Program-made: the position numbers and the translations under genes | NCBI RefSeq assembly: GCF_024166365.1 | Contig: NC_064831.1 | Location: forward strand, 53,321,768 to 53,385,767 | Source: Elephas maximus indicus | Lineage: Eukaryota > Chordata > Mammalia > Proboscidea > Elephantidae | DNA length: 64,000 bases | Reading direction: 5' to 3' | Notes under the pieces: generated by a model | What the model saw: the letters and a program-made list of their open reading frames with translations, nothing else | Database searches by the model: none | Told to the model about the DNA's origin: nothing | In this document: in pieces, positions 59,301 to 64,000 of the stretch | Numbering within the stretch: the first letter of the stretch is position 1 | Layout of the letters: the number at the start of each line of letters is the position of its first letter

Positions 59301-60586
59301 AGATTAATGGTTGGAACCCCCAGCAGCTCTGCAGGAGAAAGATGCGGCAGACTGCTTCTGTAAAGATTACCGCCATGGAAACCCTGCGGGGCAGTTCTCC
59401 TCTGTCCAGTAGGGTCGCTATGAGTCAGAGTCGATGGCAACAACAACAGTGAGGGTGAGAGCTAGGATTCAGAGTGAGGTCTGCCAACTCCAGCCTTTCC
59501 CACCACACTGAGAAAGAACCACATCACTATACAGGTAATTATGTGGCATATTTGTACAGGAAATCTAGTCTCCTTACCATTGTGAACATTATGCCTAAAA
59601 CATCCCAATGTGTATGCTTAGAGTTACAAATTCATTTGTGGCACATGATTCAACATTAAGCACAAGGACTAGGAATTTCTACCCAACTGTAGGTGTTTCT
59701 GCATATGCATGAGGCAGACATTTCGTGTGTGAGCTTACCCAGTACACTTCTGCAGGTATTAAAAGTTGAATGCAGAGGATCAAGTACCCTCAGCATGGGC
59801 AGGTCATGCCACTAGGGAAAAACAAAAAACAAAAAACCACTTTTCTGCTTGAACTCAGAAGGGAATTAGACTAGCTTACTCAGTGATCTGTGCTTTTTTG
59901 GGATCTGTATCATACTGAAAACTAGTGATTAGTTCTGAGACTACGTGATCACTACATCGAAATACAGTCCATCTCATGTTCCCGTTTTTCTATTCATTAT
60001 CATGGGTAAAGTCAATAGGAGAACATTAAAGTGTTAGTGACTGTTCTTATTTCATTTTAGATTTTATGTTTACAATAAAAATAGACGTCTTGTCAACACA
60101 CCTTACGTGGATAACTCCTACAAGTGGGCTGGCGGTGGATTTCTCTCGACAGTGGGTGACCTTCTGAAGTTTGGGAACGCGATGCTGTATGGTTACCAAG
60201 TTGGACTATTCAAGAACTCAAATGAAAATCTTCTGCCTGGGTATCTCAAGCCCGAAACAATGGTTATGATCTGGACACCAGTGCCTAACACAGAGATGTC
60301 GTGGGATAAAGAGGGTAAATATGCGATGGCGTGGGGCGTTGTGGAAAAGAAGCAAACATACGGTTCTTGTAGAAGGCAGCGGCATTATGCCTCTCATACC
60401 GGAGGTGCAGTGGGTGCCAGTAGTGTCCTGCTGGTTCTTCCTGAAGAACTGGATGAAGACGCTACAAATAACAAGGTCCCCCCCAGAGGAATAGTTGTTT
60501 CCATCATATGTAACATGCAGTCTGTTGGCCTCAATAGCACTGCCTTAAAGATTGCTCTGGAATTTGATAAAGACAGATCAGATTGA
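41025..60586 (+). CDS. LACTB: LACTB, serine beta-lactamase-like mitochondrial protein (six coding exons)
   Basis: Join 41025-41387, 41922-41988, 46670-46860, 47172-47523, 48850-49015 and 60061-60586: 1,665 nt, 554 residues plus stop, all introns GT-AG. LACTB descends from bacterial penicillin-binding protein/class C beta-lactamases. It resides in the mitochondrial intermembrane space, polymerises into filaments and influences mitochondrial lipid metabolism. Seen: an Arg/Ala-rich N-terminus with a Gly/Leu hydrophobic stretch (about 39-54), a Pro-rich linker (about 63-100), SxxK at 166-169 (SISK), the Tyr motif YST at 330-332, and HTGG at 492-495. A Lys/Glu-rich insertion (about 227-293) separates the first two motifs. 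Human LACTB is 547 residues, so length is as expected. The start is the only ATG in exon 1. No frameshift or premature stop is seen. Confidence 0.97.
41700..41830 (+). promoter_or_regulatory. G-rich GC-box array in LACTB intron 1
   Basis: A run of imperfect ggggcggggc / ggggaggggc units on the coding strand, giving many Sp1-type sites and four or more closely spaced G-tracts compatible with a G-quadruplex. Regulatory function is inferred. Confidence 0.6.
41922..41988 (+). CDS. LACTB: LACTB coding exon 2
   Basis: 67 nt, phase 0 to 1. The acceptor follows a pyrimidine tract and 'cacctag'; the donor is 'gaag|gtgggc'. It encodes 'DEVGAPGIVVGVSVDGKEIW', the first strand of the beta-lactamase fold. 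Short enough to be missed by frame-length screens. Confidence 0.95.
42073..42240 (-). mobile_element. AfroSINE, short form (LACTB intron 2)
   Basis: Antisense to the gene. Duplication acttggaataaa (42061-42072) versus acttggaatgaa (42244-42255). Confidence 0.92.
42380..42467 (+). mobile_element. AfroSINE tail, 5'-truncated (intron 2)
   Basis: Plus-strand body/tail 'ccttatggggcagttttact' to 'gggtcgctatgagtcagaaa', ending in a T-rich run. It makes an inverted pair with the copy at 42073. Confidence 0.85.
42688..43135 (+). mobile_element. RTE1-type LINE 3' fragment (intron 2)
   Basis: Plus-strand match to 26890-27342 of the longer RTE copy, ending 'gggttgctatgagtcagaac' and 'cacctaacagcaac'. 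Broken frames only. Confidence 0.88.
43259..45755 (+). mobile_element. RTE1-type LINE with inverted 5' part (intron 2)
   Basis: From about 43675 onward it is plus-strand RTE from the inter-domain region through RT to the tail at 45755. Positions 43259-43670 are in the opposite orientation: reversed 5' UTR (equivalent to about 24405-24490), then reversed endonuclease (about 24990-25325). The RT has many stops, including in the metal-binding region ('YADNTALL' at about 44518). A MaLR LTR interrupts it at 44694-45192. Confidence 0.85.
44694..45192 (+). mobile_element. MaLR solo LTR inserted in RTE (intron 2)
   Basis: 499 bp, TGTCATGGATTGAATTGTGT to 'ggatgactaacaca', with 'gagaaaataaatttctcttt'. 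Flanking pentamers agcag / aggag form the 5-bp duplication, and the RTE sequence is continuous across the site ('gcagcag|tcaagaaatc'). Confidence 0.88.
45756..46669. other. LACTB intron 2, 3' part
   Basis: Mostly unique AT-rich intron with an A-run at 45901-45915 and a truncated AfroSINE tail (46141-46198). No additional exon seen. Confidence 0.6.
46141..46198 (-). mobile_element. AfroSINE tail, 5'-truncated (intron 2)
   Basis: Tail only: 'gtcgccatccagtcaattct' followed by 'gactcacagtgaccttgcag'. Confidence 0.75.
46670..46860 (+). CDS. LACTB: LACTB coding exon 3 (catalytic SxxK)
   Basis: 191 nt, phase 1 to 0. Acceptor 'cccccaaag|gtttag', donor 'gaaaag|gtagtg'. It contains the nucleophile motif 'RIASISKSLTMVA', with the catalytic Ser codon at 46735-46737 (residue 166) and Lys at 46744-46746 (residue 169). 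The downstream 'PVQHYVPEFPEK' is typical of the family. Confidence 0.97.
47172..47523 (+). CDS. LACTB: LACTB coding exon 4 (charged insertion)
   Basis: 352 nt, phase 0 to 1. Acceptor 'acaattag|gtttct', donor 'cctg|gtgagt'. It begins 'VSVTTRLLISHLSGIRHYEK', the conserved family segment, then carries a highly charged Lys/Glu-rich stretch absent from bacterial homologues, then 'FENSIESLRLFKNDPLFFKP'. From memory of the human protein this copy has about five extra residues near 'EKQLKEKGG'. Confidence 0.96.
48059..48209 (-). mobile_element. AfroSINE, short form (LACTB intron 4)
   Basis: Very well-preserved minus-strand copy with a perfect 15-bp duplication ccatgaatggatatt at 48044-48058 and 48210-48224. 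Likely one of the younger insertions here. Confidence 0.95.
48850..49015 (+). CDS. LACTB: LACTB coding exon 5 (Tyr motif)
   Basis: 166 nt, phase 1 to 2. The acceptor 'tctcaag|gtagtc' follows a T/C-rich tract; donor 'gcaag|gtaaac'. It encodes 'GSQFLYSTFGYTLLAAIVER', where Tyr330 corresponds to the YxN tyrosine of class C beta-lactamases; the third position is Thr, as in mammalian LACTB. It continues through 'GCKYLDYMQKIF'. Confidence 0.96.
49310..50300 (-). mobile_element. Old L1-like 3' sequence (LACTB intron 5)
   Basis: 'tttcaggcttacggaaaagt' with 'tgcaagaataatacaaagaa', then 'ttagttgtcatgtctcttta' and 'ttcttattttattcaatgag', blocks familiar from old L1 3' regions in reverse orientation. 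Diverged; limits uncertain. Confidence 0.5.
50505..50671 (+). mobile_element. AfroSINE, short form (LACTB intron 5)
   Basis: Plus-strand copy with duplication gtcgtaaaaat (50494-50504) versus gtcataaaaat (50672-50682). Confidence 0.94.
50683..51533. other. LACTB intron 5, unique stretch
   Basis: AT-rich intron sequence with no exon or repeat recognised. Confidence 0.5.
51534..51597 (-). mobile_element. AfroSINE tail, 5'-truncated (intron 5)
   Basis: Tail only, 'cagtgccgtcgagttgattc' then 'caactcatagcgaccctata'. Confidence 0.85.
51671..52064. mobile_element. hAT-like non-autonomous DNA transposon (intron 5)
   Basis: Ends tagtggttttcaaact and, reversed, aaacggttttcaaact are terminal inverted repeats of hAT-Charlie type. 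Internal 'aaggaggctgggaaatgtag' may be a second old repeat inserted within. A (TG)n run lies at about 51979-51996. Confidence 0.65.
52065..55734. other. LACTB intron 5, long stretch without recognised exon
   Basis: Mostly unique AT-rich sequence. The part at about 54700-54900 resembles the same old interspersed family as 56370-57990 ('gacatgctgattttgagaca'). The 132-codon minus-strand frame at 54964-55362 has no domain and opposes the gene, so I do not call it. Confidence 0.45.
55735..55865 (+). mobile_element. L2 LINE fragment (intron 5)
   Basis: 'ctcagccacactgaactact' then 'aatgttccaggcttgctccc' match the coding 3' portion of L2. Confidence 0.6.
55905..56275 (+). mobile_element. MER5-like hAT element, split by AfroSINE
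   Basis: 'accacctgggatcttgttac' | 'cagacctactgaagcagagt' 'ctgcattttaccaaaattcc' 'caggtgattcctatggtgca' is the familiar MER5 type of old hAT-Charlie repeat. It is interrupted at a duplicated cctgggatcttgtta. Confidence 0.7.
55960..56152 (-). mobile_element. AfroSINE, long form, nested
   Basis: Minus-strand copy with duplication cctgggatcttgtta (55945-55959) versus cctgggagcttgtta (56153-56167), one mismatch. Confidence 0.93.
56370..57990 (+). mobile_element. Ancient interspersed repeat, class uncertain
   Basis: 'gcatgtactgttctaggtac' with 'tcctgcccttgtgagattta', then 'aattgagctgagatataaat', then at 57720 'ttgtaggccatgctaaggag' and 'tggagaatagactgtatgga' follow in the order of a familiar long old mammalian repeat that I cannot name with confidence. 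The AfroSINE at 56646 interrupts it. Discontinuous; limits approximate. Confidence 0.4.
56646..56825 (+). mobile_element. AfroSINE, short form (intron 5)
   Basis: Full plus-strand copy 'gagccctggtggcacagtgg' to 'gagtcagaattgactcggtg', ending in a TTTTG-rich tail. Confidence 0.92.
58306..58457 (-). mobile_element. AfroSINE, short form (intron 5)
   Basis: Minus-strand copy. Flanks gattagtagatta / cattggtagatta look like an aged 13-bp duplication. Confidence 0.9.
58990..59225 (+). mobile_element. MIR SINE (intron 5)
   Basis: 'tgccagactgcctcggtttg', 'cttacaagctgtgtgacttt', 'ggacaagttattctaccgtc', 'cagtaaaatgggggttataa' and the terminal 'cacttggtatatagtaagaa': a nearly complete MIR. Confidence 0.85.
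59256..59448 (+). mobile_element. AfroSINE, long form (intron 5)
   Basis: Plus-strand copy with 'cagactgcttctgtaaagat' insert and tail 'gggtcgctatgagtcagagt'. It lies about 0.6 kb upstream of the last LACTB exon. Confidence 0.9.
59449..60060. other. LACTB intron 5, 3' end
   Basis: Anonymous intron, ending in the T-rich acceptor 'tcttatttcattttag'. Confidence 0.7.
60061..60586 (+). CDS. LACTB: LACTB coding exon 6 (HTGG and C-terminus)
   Basis: 526 nt including the TGA stop, acceptor 'tttcattttag|atttta'. It encodes 'FYVYNKKRRLVN'-like sequence (here NKNRRLVN), the 'AGGGFLSTVGDLLKFGNAML' helix region, and 'ASHTGGAVGASSVLLVLPEE', in which HTGG (492-495) is the third active-site motif. It ends 'IALEFDKDRSD'. 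It is preceded by an 11-kb intron. Confidence 0.97.
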
Positions 60587-60840
60587 TACCTTAAGATCAC
60601 AGGTGCAAAATGAGCTGTTTTGTTTTTGAAATATTGATCTCTCTAAAGACATGAGATTTTTAAGAATACATTTTTAATAGAGTATAATTGAATGCAGAGA
60701 ATTGTGTGCCTCTGATTGCTTAATTTTGTAAATGTCTTTTATTGTAGGATTAGTTCTTTATACTCAGGGAAGTAACTACATTGTTTTTACTTTTTGAAAA
60801 AGTATTAACACTTGAAATAAAATATTCTGATAAAAATATG
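60587..60840 (+). other. LACTB: LACTB 3' UTR
   Basis: AT-rich sequence from the TGA to just after the first good poly(A) signal. Later signals may be used to give a longer form; the cleavage site is inferred. Confidence 0.7.
60816..60821 (+). terminator. LACTB: Poly(A) signal AATAAA
   Basis: Canonical hexamer 230 bp after the stop codon, followed by a T-rich stretch ('gtattttttgaatgttg') suitable as a downstream element. Confidence 0.75.
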
Positions 60841-60940
60841 TATTTTTTGAATGTTGTAATACAGAGAAAATCCCATTCAATAGACGTTTCCAAATACTCT
60901 TCTTTTAAAATGGCAGCAGAAATGAGATTATGAGGAATGG

Positions 60941-61479
60941 TGTATTACTTATCTAGTGCTGCATAACAGGTTATTGTCTTAAAACAGCCAGCATTCATTA
61001 TTTTACAGTGTCTGTGGCTCAGGACTTAGGAGTAGCTTAGCTGGGTGGATCTGGCACAGTCTCTAGTGAGATTGCCGACAAGACGTTGGCCAGAGTTGCA
61101 GTCTTCTGAAGGCTTCTCTGGAGCTGGAGGATATGCTTCCAAGATGGCTCACTCACATGGCCGTTGGCAGTGGTCCTCTGTTCCTCACTAGTTGTTGGCA
61201 AGAGACCTCAGTTTCTCATCATGCATGCCTTTCTATAGGGCTGCTTGAGTGTCTTAACGGCATGGCAGGTGCCTTCCCCCGGAGCCAAGTGATCGGAAAG
61301 GGAGCACAAGGCAGAAACCAATGTCTTTTGTAATCCAGCATCAGAAGTCACATACTGTCACTTTTTCCATATTCCATAGGTCATATAGACCTGATACAGT
61401 GTTGGAGGAACTACACAAGGGTATGAGTATCAGGAGGTGGGATCATCACTAGAAATTATCTTGGAGGTTGGCTACCACA
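60941..61479 (-). mobile_element. MaLR LTR (MLT1-like)
   Basis: On the minus strand it begins TGTGGTAGCCAACCTCCAAG and ends CTAGATAAGTAATACA. 'gtgctgcataacaggttatt' and 'gtcttaaaacagccagcatt' match the MLT1-type 3' block in reverse. Older than the other MaLR LTRs in the window. Confidence 0.65.
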
Positions 61480-62153
61480 CTATGTCTTCTGGCCCCTAGT
61501 GTTTCGTGTCCCTCCCCCGTGTAAAATATACTCACCTCCCAAGGTCTCCAAAAGCTTCGTCCCATTATAGTACCAGCTCAAAGTCCAGTGTCTTGTCATC
61601 TAAATCAGGTCAGAGTGTGAATGAGGCTCCTTGGGAGTAGTTCCTTAAGTGCAGCAAGTCGAATATGGTTCCTCTTGATCCAAAGACCTATGAACTAAAG
61701 GGGCAAGTTATCTGCTCCCTACGTATGCAGCGTACAACGTGGAACAGATGTAACTGTTGTAGACCCACCTGTTCTGAAAGGGGGGAAATGGGAGGCATAT
61801 AGGAGCCACCGGCCTTAGAATTTCTGAAATCCAACTGGATACAGGTTGACCACTCCTTGCTTAGTACTCACAGTTTGGAAATAATTCTCCTTAGTCCTCA
61901 GCTATGCTTTCTGGGCTCTTGTTTCTGCTCTCTGAGGTATCTTTCCTTTTTTCATGAAATGTAGCCTGTGTTTGCAGTTGAGTAGTTTTCTCAGCCTGCT
62001 TTCTGCTTGTCAAAGTTTGGGGTCCAAAGGCCTCTTTCCACTTTGTACTCTTGCTGTCCTTTCAACTCTTAAGTTGGCGGTGTTTCTACCAATATGATTT
62101 AAAAAAAAACAACTTAGTGTGTCTCCTATGAGTCTTAATGGGTCTTGTCCCAT
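61480..62153. other. No gene seen
   Basis: Anonymous sequence downstream of LACTB, with an A-run at 62100-62109. Confidence 0.5.
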
Positions 62154-62162
62154 CAGACAATA

Positions 62163-62332
62163 AAACCAAACCACACCCGTTGTTGTGGAGGTGATTCTGA
62201 CTCATAGTGACCCTCTAGGACAGAGTAGAACTGCCTCCATAAGGTTTCCAGGGAGCAGTGGTGGATTTGAACTGCTGGCCTTTTGGTTAGCAGCCAAGCT
62301 CTTAACCACTACATTACACTAATAGGAGCCAG
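62163..62332 (-). mobile_element. AfroSINE, short form, head decayed
   Basis: Minus-strand copy with a perfect 9-bp duplication cagacaata at 62154-62162 and 62333-62341. The usual 'gccaccagggctcc' head end is altered. Confidence 0.9.
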
Positions 62333-62341
62333 CAGACAATA

Positions 62342-63014
62342 GTCATACCCAAAAATCTCTTTTAGGAAAGCCCTTCTCTGACTTGGGCTTCTTGAGAGAA
62401 AACATCCATAGCATCTAAGAAGTCTTGTTGTTTGAATGGCTCACTGAGGCACCATCTTGGGTAAGAAAAGATTTTACAGTCACACCCTTGGCTTCATATT
62501 TAGACCATGTTTTCCTGGCAGTACCCTATATTTTATCTTTGCCTTGAAATTATTCATTTTACCATCATTTGCCATCTGGAGACAAAGGGAATTTTCAGAA
62601 CCATCAAATAAATATTGGCTCCTTTTTAAAAATAGTTCTTCCTTTAGCTTCTCTCTCTTGCATTTTAGTATAAGCAGCAAGAAGCCAGGAGGCACATTCA
62701 ACACTGTGTCTGGAAATCTTGGCTAGATCACTCAGTTCATTAGGCACATTGTCTACTTGCCACGTTATTTTCAGAACTTTCTGCCACCACATACGTGAAT
62801 CCCCTTTCCACCAATGTCCAAAATGATTTTCCTTATTTTCTGTAAGTCCACATCTACAGCCTCCTCTAAGGCTTCTAAACAGCTTCTTTAAGGCTCTTCA
62901 GGATTTCGCTGACACTCTTTTCAGAGTCCTTCCAACTTCCACCCACTGCTCTGTTCACATCCACCCCCATGTTTTAGGTTTTTGTTACGACAGCACCCCA
63001 CTTCCAGGTACTAA
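62342..63014. other. No gene seen
   Basis: Anonymous sequence. The nearest gene expected from the human order (RPS27L, opposite strand) is not reached. Confidence 0.5.
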
Positions 63015-64000
63015 AATCTGTGTTATCTGTTTCTTTCTGATTATATATTTTCATTATTGAGACATAGTTCACAGTTTGCATACCATAAAATCCACCCTTT
63101 TAAAGGATACAAGTCAGTGGTTTTTAGTATATGTAAAGGTTGTGCGACCATCACCACTATCTAATACCAGACCGTTTTCATCACCCCAAAAAGAAACCCC
63201 ATTCCCAATAGTGGCCATTTCCTTTCCCTCCCTCCCGCAGCCAACCTCAGCCCCAGGCAACCAAGAATCTCCCCCCTTCTCCCATCCGAGCACCTGGCAA
63301 CCAAGAATCTACTTTCTGTCTCTATGGATTTGCCCGTTCTGGATATTTCATGTAAGTGAAATCATTTGGTAGGTGACCTTTTGTCTGACTTTTTTTGCAT
63401 GGCATAATGGTCTCAAGGTTCATCCATGTTGTAGCTGCATCAGAACTTTATTCCTTTTAATGGTTGCATTGTATGAATATACAACATTTTGTTTAACCAT
63501 TCATCACTTAATGGACATTGGGTTGTTTGTACTTTTTGGCTACTGTGAATAATGATGTTATGAACATTCGTGTACATGTTTTCATGTAGACATACATTTT
63601 CAATACCTAGGAGTGGAATTACTAGGCCACATGGCAACTCTATGTTCAATTTTTTGAGGAATTGCTAAACTCTTCCACAGCAACTGTGCTGTTTTACATT
63701 CTCACCAGCAGTGTATGATGGTTTCAATCTCTCCACACCCTCACCACAAAGTTTAGCTTTGGGATTATTAGATTAATATTAATATATAGGCTATTTATCC
63801 TTTTATGCCAGAAACTTGCTATAATAAATACGTTATTGTCCATATTTTTTATTATAGCCATCTTTGTGGGTGTATTATCTCATTGTGGTTTCAATTTGCA
63901 TTTCCCTAATAACTAATGATGTTGGGCATCTTTTCCTGTGGTTATTGGCCATTTGTGTCATCTTTGGAGAAATGTCCAACTAGATACATATGATTTACAA
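63015..64000 (-). mobile_element. Old L1, 3' UTR and ORF2 end (runs off the window)
   Basis: Reverse L1M: 'ccataaaatccacccttttaaa'-like start, 'gcgaccatcaccactatcta', 'gtctcaaggttcatccatgt', 'ttgggttgtttgtacttttt' and 'ttctcaccagcagtgtatga'. It parallels the copy at 38130-39170. Confidence 0.8.

Noticed and set aside
60840..64000. Exons of RPS27L, expected downstream on the opposite strand
   Set aside because: No matching coding sequence seen; in human it starts roughly 10 kb beyond LACTB.

Overview
This is a vertebrate (mammalian) nuclear window with one protein-coding gene. The gene has GT-AG introns, a CpG-island promoter and a poly(A) signal. Dozens of short tRNA-headed SINEs share a 3' tail with an RTE-type LINE also present here. 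That AfroSINE/RTE1 pairing is characteristic of Afrotheria, and the abundance of these forms points to a paenungulate, most likely an elephant. Manatee or hyrax cannot be excluded from the sequence alone.

Layout. Positions 1-40,880 are intergenic and I see no gene there. This part is a mosaic of AfroSINEs in several forms, RTE copies (one 3.2 kb copy at 24129-27342 with a perfect 12-bp target-site duplication), decayed L1 (main block 16.4-23 kb), MaLR solo LTRs, old MIR/L2 and small DNA transposons. Positions about 40,890-41,860 are a CpG island holding the promoter and exon 1 of LACTB. The gene runs on the + strand from the ATG at 41025 to the stop ending at 60586, in six coding exons (1,665 nt, 554 residues). 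A poly(A) signal lies at 60816-60821. The introns carry the same repeats, including an RTE copy with an inverted, reordered 5' part and a MaLR LTR inserted into it. Positions 60,840-64,000 are repeats and anonymous sequence.

Biology. LACTB is a mitochondrial intermembrane-space serine protease-like protein descended from bacterial class C beta-lactamase/penicillin-binding proteins. It forms filaments and affects mitochondrial lipid metabolism. The coding sequence looks intact, with SxxK, YxT and HTGG motifs present. In human, TPM1 lies upstream and RPS27L downstream; neither is seen here.

I found no new multi-gene system. The more unusual observations concern transposon structure: a chimeric tRNA-Gly/RTE SINE, a SINE-seeded 58-bp minisatellite, a palindromic MITE inside a SINE tail, datable nested insertions, and a rearranged RTE.
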